Positions 1 to 11,424 of a stretch of DNA of 64,000 nt are shown piece after piece; the stretch's first letter is position 1; the number at the start of each line of letters is the position of its first letter. Origin of the DNA: Macropodus opercularis (lineage: Eukaryota; Chordata; Actinopteri; Anabantiformes; Osphronemidae); assembly GCA_030770545.1 (NCBI GenBank), contig CM061091.1:3044501-3108500 (forward strand), in the 5' to 3' direction. The notes below the pieces were generated by a model. The model was not told the DNA's origin and made no database searches. It saw only the letters and a program-made list of their open reading frames with translations. The position numbers and the translations under genes are program-made.

Positions 1-730
1 ACAGACATTTTCACATATTCCCCTAAAATAATGGAACAAATGGGCAAACAGATGCGGCTTGTTCCCTAATTGATCCAAAAGGGCTGCAGGTGGTTCTGGG
101 TAGCTCTTCAGTCATTAAGATGAGGCATGGCAAAGATGGTGATCAAGAGAAGGAAGCATTCATTAGAAAAAACACAATGAACCCATCAGAGTGGTAGTGG
201 GAATATAACATAGCGCTTTCCTGTGGTCACATCTTCACTTTAAATTCAGCGTGTGGTTGTGGACAGAATTCAAACCTTTCTTCGGATGCTTAGAATATAT
301 TTGTAATAACACAAGAAGAATTACTATGTCATACGCTGAACTAGAACCTGGTAAAACGCTCAAATCAGGCCCATTAAGACTTCACAACTTTGCAACATAT
401 GCATCTACTTGAACAGAGCTGAGGTTTGGCACCTGTGATACCAAAACTTCAATGTAAAGTAGAAAGTTGTAGTAACATTACTACAAATAAATACATAAAC
501 ATTGGTATTAACCCTGTTAACAACATGTTAAATGTGTTAAAAGGTAACCAAGGTCATTAGGCTCCATCCTCTGGGAATGTCCCAATGTTAAAGCAGCCAA
601 TAATTACTGAGACGTTTCAGTCTGGACCCAAGCAGGGGATCAATAATCAGTATTAAACAGTACCCTAGACCCTGTTGGCATGGCTAAACAAAAGTCTCTT
701 TCTCTGACTCTTGGTTTGTCTTTGTTACAG
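1..730 (+). other. Intron of the jph3-like gene (no exon seen)
   Basis: AT-rich sequence upstream of the first visible jph3 exon. It ends in a good acceptor (TTTGTTACAG at 721-730). I see no coding exon. The exon encoding the junctophilin N-terminus must lie left of the window, so the gene is cut by the window edge. Confidence 0.7.
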
Positions 731-3700
731 GAACCTATCAAGGCCAGTGGCTGGGAGGCATGCGTCATGGCTATGGCGTACGGCAGAGTGTGCCATACGG
801 CATGGCGGCCGTCATCCTCTTTCCTTTGCGGACATCCATAAACTCCCTCCGCTCGGAGCACAGCCACGGACCTCCGGCTGTGCTGGAGGATGGCACGGCT
901 ACCACACCCACAGACGGAGTGGTGGCTGGGCTGGCTGGGAGCCCTGTGGGCCGAGGGGGGTTCGCTCTGACAGCTCCAACTGAAGCTGAGCGACAGAGGA
1001 AGAGAAAAGGACGCTTCCGTCAGTCCATCCTGAGTGGCCTGAAGCTTCGACGGTCTGAGTCCAAAAGTTCTCTGGCCAGTCAGCTCAGCAAGCAGAGCTC
1101 GTTCTGCAGCGAAGCTGGCATGAGCACCGTCAGTTCTGCTGCATCTGACATACACTCTAATGCCAGTGAAAGCGAGCAAGGTGCCCCCGTGGATGCCACT
1201 GTCACTGAAATGTATGCTGGTGAATGGCGGACTGACCAGAGGGTTGGGTGGGGCGTGAGTCAGCGCTCGGACGGCCTGCATTATGCAGGTGAATGGGCAG
1301 CAAACAAGAGGCATGGATATGGATGTACCACCTTCCCTGACGGCACCAAAGAGGAGGGAAAGTACAAACAAAATGTGCTGGTGAGTGGAAAACGTAAGAA
1401 CCTGATTCCACTGAGAGCCAGTAAAATCAGAGAGAAGGTGGACAGAGCTGTAGAAGCTGCAGAGAAAGCTGCCGACATTGCCAAGCAGAAAGCAGAGATT
1501 GCCATGTCAAGGTAAGACATTCATGAGAACATTCTCTCCCTAACGTTGTCTTTGTTTGTGATGTTTTTCTACTGCAATTTTTATTGCAATGGCCCAAACA
1601 AGGAAGAATTACATTGCTACAGAGCCAATAACCTTTAAAACGTGCCTGGCTTCAGTGGTTGTAAAAATTCTGTTCAGGATGAGCCACGCTCGTGGGAAGG
1701 CGGAAGCAGCTGAAGGAGTGGCACAGAAGGCCATGGAGGAGTGTCGTCTGGCACGCATAGCTGCCAAAGAGCTCTCTCCGTCTTTCCACATCTATGGGAA
1801 CGGTAAGTGGACATCAAACACAGTCTGCGCTGCATTATTTACCTGTCCTTTTTGAGAATAAATTAAAACCTACAAATCAGTGTCAGAATCATAGATACAA
1901 TATTAAAATATGGACATTAAGTGTTGTGAAGCCCGATCAACTAAACCATGAACTTGGATATTTATTCTTGTTAAATGCAGGAAATTATTACAAAGAAAAG
2001 CAAAAAAAAACACCATACATCAAATGTCAGATAGTTGTGGGGAAGAATGATTATTAGTGATAAACTGAATATTTAGCTTAATAAAGAATTAGTTGAAGCT
2101 TTAAATCTGTGGTTTAAAACTGTACTCACTTCATATAAAACTATTTATTATGCAATCCTGCAGCCAGCTGTTGCCCGTGATGGTAGATTTCTCTGTGTAA
2201 AGTTGCATATTTTCGTTTGTACTTTGAATTGGCCTGTAAGAAATAAAGTTATCAAGTGTATTTCATAACATTTCATAATCCTCTAATGCACAAGACTTAA
2301 TCAGTATGGACTCCTACACTACTTTTGCTACTGAGCATGCTACTAACACTAGCATACACTGTAGGTCTGATGGCCTTGTGGAGCAGTGCCAGATCACTTC
2401 ATTGGTGTTATTCTCCAACTGTTTTTGTAGGGCTCGAATGTCAGAGGCCCAACCACCAAGACGCCAAGGACAAAGACCATGAGGTCATCTCCACAGAAAC
2501 AGATAGTCCGGAGCTGTGCACCCCGGACACCACGCCACCTGTGATAACACCTGATCTCAGCCCAGTGCTGAGCGTAACCACCTCAACCCCCCACACCCCG
2601 CCCAAGCACACCCATCGTCCCAGAAATGCTTGCTTCATGCGCCAGAGTGCCGTGGATGATCAGGGCGGTGCTGAGATCCAAGTGCTGATAGAGGGCCGAG
2701 GGCCGGATTTGCCCAGGGGAGGGGCTAACAGTTGGACTGATGACATGTACCCAGATCGAGGAGGCAGTAGCCGCTCTACAACTCCCTCTCTTTTGGAAGA
2801 GCAGGAGGGTCAGATCAATGGCCACGAGCAAGCCCCTTTGTCCAATCACAAACCGCGGGAGAAATCCTTGTCCAATCACAAGTCCCGGGAGAATGCTTCC
2901 TCCTATAGAAAATGGGAACACTCCTTGTCCAATCAAAAGCCCTCCAAGCATGCCTCTTCCAATCATAAGTCAAGGGAGTACTCATCCTCCAATCACAAAA
3001 CATGGGATCACTCATCCACCAATCACAAGGTCTGTGAGCATGCCTCTTCCAACTACAAGCCACAGGTGCACATTTTATCCAATCACAAGGCCTTGGAACA
3101 CAACATGTCCAATCACAAGACTGAGCATGCATCTTCCAATCACAAGTCCCAAGATTATATCCCCTCAAATCACAATGCAAAGGACCACATCTCTTCTAAT
3201 TACAACTCTCGAGAGCATGTCTACTCCAACCACCACCCAAAGCAGCACAACCCCCCCAACCACAAGCTGAATGAGCATGCTATAATTGACCAAAGGCTAG
3301 ATGGCCTCTCTGGGGGCTGGACTGCGGAGAGCACCCTTAGGTGGAGCCCTGCCCATTCACGCCTGACAGAGCAGGATGAGGAGAGAATGAATGACTATAC
3401 GGTCGACATGAGGCTTCAGTGTCCGGACTTGCAGACACCTCGGGGAATGGAGCAGGAGTCTCCAGGCCCTAAAAACAACAGGCTGCGATCTCGAGGCCTT
3501 CGACCGGTCAGAGAAGGATCCATGGACTCAGTTCAGATGCTGGACAACCTGAATGTGGGGGGAGAGCTGGAGGAGTGGCCTCTGCATAGAGACCTCACCC
3601 TCTCCCCACCCTTAAAGTCTCAGCCCATCACTCTGGAGCAGGACGTAGAGCATCTCATCCTCAAACCAAACTCAGTAAGTATGTTTGAGAGAGCAAGCCT

Positions 3701-4213
3701 GTCTTTTTGCCTGTTCACAGCAGTACACGTGGGGTGAGTTTCTATTTTGTCTCTCATGACTGGATATTAATGCTATTACTGACAGTTCAAAACCATTGAA
3801 GAAATATCTTCGTTTTTTTTAAAAAATATGCTTATGTTAACCATTTAACTTTCAGTCTGAAAATGAGAAAAGAGGTTTCCAAAGTCTTTCTTTAAGATAC
3901 GGATTGTCACCAGGTTTCAAACAAGTCTGAATGCAGTAGGAAGATGTAGAGCTTTTTAGTACTTATTTCAAGCTTGAACATGTGTCTCAGTGTGGATTGG
4001 AGTTGATGTCATTTTAATATCGTCAGCTTCCATCCTGCCTACTTCTGTATTTGAGGTTTTAGTTTAATCTCACTGCATATTTCTTCTTTTGTTCTGGAAT
4101 AACTGTGTCTTTTCTTCTCTCTTTTCTCCCAGGGCTCCAGTTCTATTCTGGTGGTTATGGTCATTTTACTCAATATCGGAGTAGCAATTCTTTTCATTCA
4201 CTTCTTTATTTAA
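731..4213 (+). CDS. jph3: Junctophilin-3-like, C-terminal four coding exons (5' partial)
   Basis: Junctophilins tether plasma membrane to endoplasmic/sarcoplasmic reticulum; JPH3 is the brain form. Exons: 731-1511, 1678-1802, 2431-3674, 4133-4213; phases join cleanly. Exon 731 enters in the MORN region (GTYQGQW, GGMRHGYGVRQSVPYGMAAV). The joining segment ends in two more MORN repeats (YAGEW...GWGVSQRSDG; YAGEW...RHGYG). Then come the basic RKNLIPLRASKIREKVD block and an Ala/Glu-rich helix. The last exon encodes 26 residues forming one C-terminal membrane anchor (ILVVMVILLNIGVAILF). The short linker FHIYGN...CQRP and the anchor fit JPH3 better than JPH1, 2 or 4, by memory. Odd: the divergent region (exon 2431-3674) carries a 15-copy decapeptide repeat, annotated separately. 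The 5' exon(s) are outside the window. Confidence 0.93.
2841..3284 (+). repeat. In-frame 30-bp tandem repeat in jph3 (15 decapeptide units)
   Basis: About 15 consecutive units of 10 residues, two of them 9, each starting with a variant of SNHK followed by a charged/polar tail. Examples are SNHKPREKSL, SNHKSRENAS, SNQKPSKHAS, TNHKVCEHAS, SNYKPQVHIL and PNHKLNEHAI. At the DNA level the core is TCCAATCACAA every 30 bp. Units differ from one another at many sites, yet every indel keeps frame, so the array is old and maintained as coding sequence. It lies in the low-conservation region between the alpha-helical domain and the membrane anchor. I do not recall such a repeat in mammalian JPH3. Confidence 0.9.
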
Positions 4214-7200
4214 GCTTAAACTGGTATGATCTACTAAGACTTATTGATAACTATGGTATATTATTATTTGCTGAGACAGACTTGCCTATTCAACTGGAGC
4301 CCGCTGCCCAAGTGATGGACACAGCAGAGCCTTTCTATCGTTGCTATTGGTCCTGTCACCTACGTTGAAGCCCATTTCAGTTTCTCTGAGAGCACTGTTC
4401 CTTTAAAATGCCTATCTCGTGCTCGCAATTACAGAAACACAGTTGAGAAAAGGAGGATAGCGAAAGGAAAGAAACAACGCAGCTTTAAAGTAGCGTGGCT
4501 TACCGGACACACATCAGTAGGTGCCCTTCACCTGATGATGCACGGACAGAAGATGGCCTAGGCATTTTTGCCTACTTTCCACCAGTCTTGACAAAAATAT
4601 AGCAAACCCTGTTTCCTGGTTATCATAAGAAACATGCTAACCAAGAGCATGACCCACACCCCTAAACTCAGACAATAAGCCCCCTTTGCCTTTAACCCCT
4701 TCCTCTTTTAGTCTAACCCACCAGTGTCTAACCCCTATTCGCACTATGCGCTATATACAGAACTATGCTGCAAGAGTAGATCCATTTTAAAGGGCTCTGT
4801 CATTGGTATTTTCTTTTCCACTATGAATTATATAAACACACACAACTATTGCATGAGATTGTGTGCGGTTTTAAAAGTGCATTTTCTATCCCTTTAACAT
4901 CACTGTTCTGTCATCATGCACACCTTTCTGATTATCACTTCTTCTCACCACACCTGTCGGCAGAGATTTGATCACTTCTCATCAAAGTAAACCACAGAAC
5001 CTGACTAAATCAGATTCAAGTTTGATTCACGGATTCAAATGTTGACAACTAACACATGCCAAAGTCCACGAGGCCAGTCCTTGAGGAACTGAAGTTATTT
5101 TAAGTGAAATATAAGTTTAGGTCAACCCATACACACATTCACACACAAAAAACACATTCAACACATTTAACTGCTGGCATAATGATGAGGATTCAGCCGT
5201 GCCCCTTTGTACAGCCTTGAGACTGTTACGTTATAACCACTAATTCTACTATATATGTGTATGTGTCATTATTATCCAAGTTTGTTTCTTTTTGCAGTTT
5301 GCAAGACATAAAGAATGCTGAGTGCCTCGTATTTATTCATTTTTGGTCTCAAATTTATTTAACTTTGACCCTAAATAACCCCCCAAGAGGGCAGGCTAAG
5401 AGGAGACAAATAACCTTCAACCTCGACTACCGACCAACAAACCTCCCTCTTCACTCTAAAATGGCATGCGCTGTTTTGTCTCTCTCTCCCAGTCCCTATT
5501 TAGGACCAGTCAAAAAGGGAAAATGGGGTTTCTATAGTGCCATTTCCAGGCACTTTTTGGGCCAGATGAGATTTTTTCCAGCATGTTTGTTTAGCCTGCT
5601 CAATCTGGTGTCCGTTTGTGAGTTTCTCCCTCTCGTCTCTTTTATCCAGCAACACAAGGCAACGTGAGACGTGGAGAGGGGTGTAATATAAACGCTAGCT
5701 TTTACTCTCAGTGGATACTGAAATGTCCTGAGTTTATGAATGATATAAAAAGAAAGTCTCTGCTACTGTATGTTTTATACTTCGCACCCAGTGGCATCAT
5801 CATGTTGTGACATCATTGCATGCCCGAGCATGCTCTTTCTTACTCTTTGGTTTATGAGGTTGTTATAAAGTTAATGTGGAGAAAATAATGAAATGTTTGA
5901 AATGAATGAGTTTCGTGTGATTATTACGTCTTCAATGATTTGACTTCTTAAAGCTATAATATACAACTGAAGCCTAACTGTAGCGCAGGACCGAAAACCT
6001 ACTTTGCCAAGTACCTCCCTCCATAGTACGCTCTGCTCTGTCAAGCTCCACACAGGCCTTCAGGTATTAGTGATCATAACATTACAATAAACATGTCAAA
6101 ATGTATTCATCAGTTCTCTGACTTGTCATAAGGTAGCTTCTCTGAAAAGACACTAGTAAAAGTGAATATCTCTGTACCTGTGAGTTTGCTGCCACAGGCC
6201 TCACTAGCATTAGGCATATACTGTGTACTACTTGAGTTCTGTTTAGTACCTTAAGACAACGCAAGCTAAGCAATCATCTGGTCCCTGTACTAAAATAACA
6301 GTGATATTGAGTGAAATCCTCATCTTATTCCCAACAAGAAAACAACCAAGCAGTTTGTGAAACAGGTCTTAGTCAATCATATAAAACAGAAAGAGAAGTT
6401 GGTGTTGAATCATGAGTGTTTAAATTGCACCAGTATTTGTGCTTTCATGACAACATTTTCCTTTCCTCACTTTGTAAAATCTAAAAAAGTGAAATATTTG
6501 AAGCTTTTTGGTTTTTTTATTTCAATGATTACCGCTTACAGCTGAAGCTCAAGCTTCACGAGGACCAAAGAGAAGCTTGAGTCAGCACATTAAACACAAC
6601 ATAGAGACTCTGTGGGGTTCCAGCAATCTGTGCACTTCACACTGTAAAAAAGTCCAAAATCCAGATTTACTTTTTGAATTTAATTATAAACTACTTTTTT
6701 CCACATTAGTCTATTCATGTCCTGTGCTGTAAGATAAAGTCAAAATGCAGTAAAGCACTGTAGAAAGCAGCAGAGTTAAGTTTAGGTCATGGTGTATTCA
6801 GACAAACTAAGCTTTTTCATTTCCGTTTGTAACCTGTATGAATTAAAGTTTAAAATGTTTAAAATCTATATGACTAAAAGTGGGAGGATATCTAAACCAA
6901 CTATGTTTGCCACATGTTCTGGTTTCAGGCTTCAGGCTGAATCAGGGCTGCTGGAATTTGCTCCACTTTAGTTGCATCCTGTAATTCTGTTTGGCGATGA
7001 GGTCAGTTAGTTCAGTTCATTCTAAACCCACTGGACATAGGTGAGGTAATAACACAGGATCTGTAAACTCCTTAACTAGCTAAAGGTTTGTGTGTGTTTT
7101 ACAACTTTACAGAGCGAAAATATTAGTGGATTAATTGACGACGTTTCACTGGTTTGGCCCCTAATGATGCAAACACTAAGCTACGGTGGTATATCGGACC

Positions 7201-7550
7201 AAAGAGATTTAAAAGACAACTTTAAATGAGCTAATCTTAAATTGAAACAGCACAGACACTTCTGCATCCACCTGCAAACCCTTCAACTCTGCAGGCAAAT
7301 TATAATAATTTTACTCACACATCTGTGAAATTCTCTGCTTGTCAGACAGCAGCCTCTAAATAGTCAACCTGAACAGGTTTATTGCGGTGCTGTAATCATT
7401 TCATTATAACATCTATGTTTCAGTTGACTGCAATCATCACTATCTCCATTTAATGTATTTCTCGGCGTTTGATTTTTAAAATTTGATATGGAATTTACAA
7501 TCAGCTATTCAAAATATTTAGACTCCGTGGACACAAACCTGTCCTGCTGA
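4214..7550. other. jph3 3' UTR and jph3-znf319 spacer
   Basis: No convincing coding exon. The first part is presumably jph3 3' UTR. The best poly(A) hexamer I see is AATAAA at 6086-6091, nearly 1.9 kb past the stop, so the UTR length is uncertain. The longest open frames (for example 5257-5667) have no family resemblance and no flanking splice logic. Confidence 0.5.
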
Positions 7551-8350
7551 GACAGAACAGCGGCGTCTTGAGCTGTGCGCTACGCTCAGCCTCGGCCCTG
7601 TCTGGCTGGGAGAAGTGCGCCCCCTACTGTTCCGACAAGCAACTGCGTCTTCTAGCGACGGAGCGAGCGCGTATTAGCCGCTGGTTGTTAGTTTAAATAA
7701 CGTTCCGGGGAAACCGTCTGGGAGCAGCTGATCTCCCCCCGCCGCGTTTCTGCTCCTTGGTGAACCTCCGGCATGGAGCGGCTGTAGCCGTGGCAGCAGC
7801 GGCTGTTCGCTGTGAGGCGGTTTCCGGTGTCCGTCCGTCAGCAGGAGGATGGCGTCCGGCTTCAACCGCATCCCCTCCACCGCCGGTGCACCGAGTACCA
7901 AATACAGCGACGATTGCCGAGCCCACGCTGAAGACGCCAGGGAAAACCGCCAGTAAGCCGCTCGCGTAAGTGATCTGGTGAACAGTGTTATTTGCAAATG
8001 TGCGACGCTCGGCTGCAGGAGGCGAATTTCCCCCCGTAGCACCGGGGAGGCCTAGTTTGATGTGGGGTCCGTTTGCGATGGAGGCTCGTATCCAGCGCCA
8101 GACCAGTTATTGTGGCCTTTCACGAAGCGGCTTTCGAGCGAAGCCACGGTGGCTCCGAGCCGCGTCGCGCCAGTGGCTACCGCTTCGTCGTAGTTTAGCT
8201 GCGCAAGGAGAAAGCGGCTGTAAATGCAGCGTTAATCAACGCGTGACCGTAACGAGCGATGGTGTGAAGGGAAGTCTAGTTGTTTAGCGGCGTTAGTTAG
8301 CTGCAGCGGTTAGCCGTTAGCCGTTAGCTACTGCCGCAGCCGACAAGCTA
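7550..8350 (+). promoter_or_regulatory. CpG-rich promoter and 5' leader exon, probably of znf319
   Basis: A GC- and CpG-rich island in AT-rich surroundings. It contains a likely noncoding first exon ending at a donor near 7966 (CTCGC/GTAAGT). A second possible donor sits a few bases upstream (CGCCA/GTAAGC). The next acceptor in the same direction is 9341-9343 (TTTTTCCTCCAG), 158 bp before the znf319 ATG. A CTCF-like core (GCGCCCCCTA) lies at about 7617-7626. The leader holds a 35-codon open frame starting at 7849 (see findings). Confidence 0.6.
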
Positions 8351-9343
8351 ACGCTACATCCTGGAACAGAAGCTATACTGTATTTAACACCGTGTAGACA
8401 TTCAGATGTTACACATCACGCCCAAAGTGAACACGGGACAGCTATGCGATGCATTGCAGGGTGATCTGCACGGCATTACTTTAAATACAGCTTTAACTAG
8501 GAAATCCAACCAGTTCGTGCCGAGCTGCGTTTCAGGAAATAGACCGAGCCCCACTGTTGGCTTTTATGTTATTTTGGCGTGTTTCCTTTTAGGAAGCAGC
8601 TTCGATTATTTGCGTATCAAAAATCTTTTCTTTCGCGTAACTGTATTGAACTTAGCTTATTTTAGAAGCGTTATGGGTAATGGAGGAAGTAGATTTAGGC
8701 CTCTCTAGACAGTCTGGGTACTTCGTTTCAGTTCAGGGATGCAACTAATGCTAAAGATCAGTATTACGTTCATAGATATTTTTTAATCTGACTATTTTTG
8801 TTTTTACTAGTCCATGAATGATTGGGCCACTTAAACACCAGGGGATGGTGATAGACGCCCATCACAACAAACCAACCAAACATGCAGCTTATAATGATGT
8901 GTTTATGAACTGCCACCCTTAACGTGAGCTTGGATGCCACACACTGTAATGAGCTTGTTTAAGATTTAAATAATTTACCAAATTGTCCTTGAAAAGCCAC
9001 TGAAGACAATTATTAGTTTCAATTCTCTGTTTGTCGTCTGATAAAGCTCACAAGACCTCCAGCAACGGTTTTGCATTATTTTTGAAAGTGCAACTATCAA
9101 TGGTTTTCTAATATTTACCTAATTTTATTAACAATTTTTTTATTATTACAAATAAGAATATGGACATGTATATTATGTCAATGGACATCTCCTTTGTGAA
9201 ATATGTAAGTTGTGTAAGTCTGTCCTATACATGTCTGTTTATAATGTTGGTAACTGTGACACATACGTAGCTTTGTACTTTAAGATTTTTATCTTGCATT
9301 GATGATAATAAAAAATATTTATTGCTTTTTGTTTTTCCTCCAG
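7967..9343 (+). other. Probable 5' UTR intron of znf319
   Basis: Stretch between the CpG-island donor near 7966 and the acceptor at 9341-9343. The first 400 bases remain GC-rich, with repeated GTTAGC motifs around 8300; the rest is AT-rich. No coding exon recognised. Confidence 0.5.
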
Positions 9344-9500
9344 GTTTTTCATCTGTATCAAAGGACGTGTGTGAACAGAGATGCAGCACTGACGTGCTCA
9401 CTGTGTGCTGATTGCCTTTTCTCAAACCACGTCTCACCAAGTTTGACACTTACAAGCGTTCAACTACTGAGCACTGAATTTCTGAAAGCAAATTGGAAGG

Positions 9501-11264
9501 ATGACAGAGGCGTGGCAGCAGCAGCAGCAACATGCAGTGGCCCCACCCTCTGTTGTGCACACACTCCCCCAGGCAACTGACAACACATTGGGCTGCACTG
9601 TGTACGGAGTCGTCCTGCAGCCAGATACCACCCTGCAGCAGCCCCAGCATGGCCAGCAGCACTCTGTTCAAACCCAGCAGCCGTCCTTACAGGTAGGGGG
9701 TGAGAGAGGCCACAAGTGTGGAGCTTGCGGTCATGATATATCTCACCTGGCCAACCCTCATGAGCATCAGTGCATGGTGAACCAAGACAGATCCTTCCAG
9801 TGCACACAGTGTATGAAGATCTTCAGTCAAGCGACAGACCTGCTGGAGCATCAGTGTGTGCAGGTGGAGCAGAAGCCTTTTGTGTGTGGTGTGTGCAAGA
9901 TGGGCTTCTCACTACTCACCTCCTTGGCTCAGCATCATAACTCGCATGGCAATGGAAACAACCCGATGAAGTGCTCCATTTGTGAGAAAACGTATCGACC
10001 TGGTTCTGGAAATGCTACCCCAACTTCGTCTGCTGCCAACCCCCAGCAACCCTCCACTGGTGAGACATCAGGCGGTGGAGCAGCAATCAGTGCCTCGTCC
10101 CCTCCTGCGTTTGAGGCCTCTGCTCCAGACAGGCCATATAAGTGCTCAGTGTGCCATAAGTCTTTCAGGCATTTGTCAGAGCTGACCCGCCATGAGAGAG
10201 TGCACACTGGTGAAAAGCCATACAAATGTGACACGTGTGATAAAAGCTTCAGCCAGTCTTCGCATCTGGCACACCACCAGCGTACGCACAGCTCTGAGCG
10301 GCCATATAAATGTGCCGTATGTGAGAAGAGTTTTAAGCACCGCTCTCACCTTGTGCGGCACATGTACGCACATTCGGGCGAGCACCTCTTCAAGTGCAAT
10401 TTGTGCGAGATGCACTTTAAGGAGTCGTCCGAGCTCCTGCACCATCAATGTCAGCCTGAAGGGGAGAGACCTTTCCGATGTGGTTCATGTGGGAAGAGCT
10501 TCAAGCGCCCATCTGACTTGCGGCAGCATGAACGCACCCACTCGGAGGAGCGCCCCTTTCAGTGCGAGGAGTGCCAGATGAGCTTCAAACAGCAGTACGC
10601 TCTTGTACGTCACCGTCGCACTCACAAAAATCCAGCGGATCGTCCTTTCAAATGTAACCTCTGTGACAAGGGATTCCTTCAGCCATCCCACCTGCTTTAC
10701 CACCAGCAGGTTCATGGCATGGAGAGTCTGTTTAAATGTGCATCCTGTCAGAAATCTTTCAGCCAGTCTGGGGAACTGTTGAGGCACAAATGTGGTGGTG
10801 AAGTAGAGAAGCCCTACAAGTGTGACGTGTGTGGCAAAGGTTACAAAAAGAATTCAACGCTGCAACGTCACCAGAACTCTCACTGCACAGAGAAGCCACT
10901 GAAATGCTCCCTGTGTGACAAGCGCTTTGTGTCGTCTTCGGAGTTTGTTCAGCACCGCTGCGACCCGACCCGAGAGAAGCCGCTGAAATGCCCCGACTGT
11001 GAAAAGCGCTTCAGGTACTCGTCGGAGCTGCAGCGCCATCGTCGAGTTCACACCGGGGAGAAGCCTTTCAAATGTGCCAGCTGTGACAAGAGCTTCAAGC
11101 AACGCGAGCACCTGGCCAAGCATCAGAGCGTTCACTCCCGGGAGACACAGTTTAAGTGTGTGTGGTGTGGAGAGCGTTTTGTTGACCTTACAGCTCTGCA
11201 GGAGCACACTGTCCAGCACACTGCTGAAGGTGAGAGTTTCCCAGAAGCTCCCTGCATACCATGA
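9501..11264 (+). CDS. znf319: Zinc finger protein 319 (C2H2 array)
   Basis: Single coding exon, 587 residues, close to the human length. The Gln-rich N-terminus (MTEAWQQQQQ), the LGCTVYGVVLQPD motif and the ending with KCVWCGERF are hallmarks I recall for ZNF319, a little-studied nuclear protein presumed to bind DNA. There is no KRAB, SCAN or BTB domain. I count about 16 finger units from residue 70 to the end. Eleven are classical C2H2; five end in HxxxC (C2HC), such as the HEHQC, HHQC, RHKC and QHRC endings. One extra unit (KCSICEKTY) is broken by a Ser/Thr/Pro-rich linker (about residues 165-205). TGEKP-type linkers occur only at some joints. The ATG at 9501 was chosen because it matches the family start; the frame is open upstream only within the leader exon. 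Confidence 0.95.
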   Translation: MTEAWQQQQQHAVAPPSVVHTLPQATDNTLGCTVYGVVLQPDTTLQQPQHGQQHSVQTQQPSLQVGGERGHKCGACGHDISHLANPHEHQCMVNQDRSFQCTQCMKIFSQATDLLEHQCVQVEQKPFVCGVCKMGFSLLTSLAQHHNSHGNGNNPMKCSICEKTYRPGSGNATPTSSAANPQQPSTGETSGGGAAISASSPPAFEASAPDRPYKCSVCHKSFRHLSELTRHERVHTGEKPYKCDTCDKSFSQSSHLAHHQRTHSSERPYKCAVCEKSFKHRSHLVRHMYAHSGEHLFKCNLCEMHFKESSELLHHQCQPEGERPFRCGSCGKSFKRPSDLRQHERTHSEERPFQCEECQMSFKQQYALVRHRRTHKNPADRPFKCNLCDKGFLQPSHLLYHQQVHGMESLFKCASCQKSFSQSGELLRHKCGGEVEKPYKCDVCGKGYKKNSTLQRHQNSHCTEKPLKCSLCDKRFVSSSEFVQHRCDPTREKPLKCPDCEKRFRYSSELQRHRRVHTGEKPFKCASCDKSFKQREHLAKHQSVHSRETQFKCVWCGERFVDLTALQEHTVQHTAEGESFPEAPCIP

Positions 11265-11372
11265 ACAGCTGCACTTCAGTCTCAGGCAGCAGATATGACA
11301 TTTACTCTCCAAGCAACGTGTGCCAGCCTGCGCTCTCCCATTTGTAGTTTATACCATGCACCTATTACTTAT

Positions 11373-11424
11373 AATAAATGGTTTTTAGTATACGTAAGAC
11401 TCGATTTATCCTTCAACAAATAAA
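11373..11424 (+). terminator. Poly(A) signals of znf319
   Basis: Two AATAAA hexamers, at 11373-11378 and 11419-11424, lie 110-160 bp past the znf319 stop codon. Either could end the transcript. Longer 3' UTR forms cannot be excluded. Confidence 0.5.

Noticed and set aside
640..1371. 243-codon minus-strand frame opposite the first jph3 exon
   Set aside because: Antisense shadow of the MORN-repeat exon; no family resemblance.
2583..3180. Minus-strand and alternative-frame open reading frames over the jph3 repeat with Cys-Asp-Trp repeats
   Set aside because: They are produced by the 30-bp repeat in the true frame; no splice or family support.
5257..5667. 136-codon plus-strand frame downstream of jph3
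   Set aside because: No ATG context, domain or splice logic; most likely 3' UTR or spacer.
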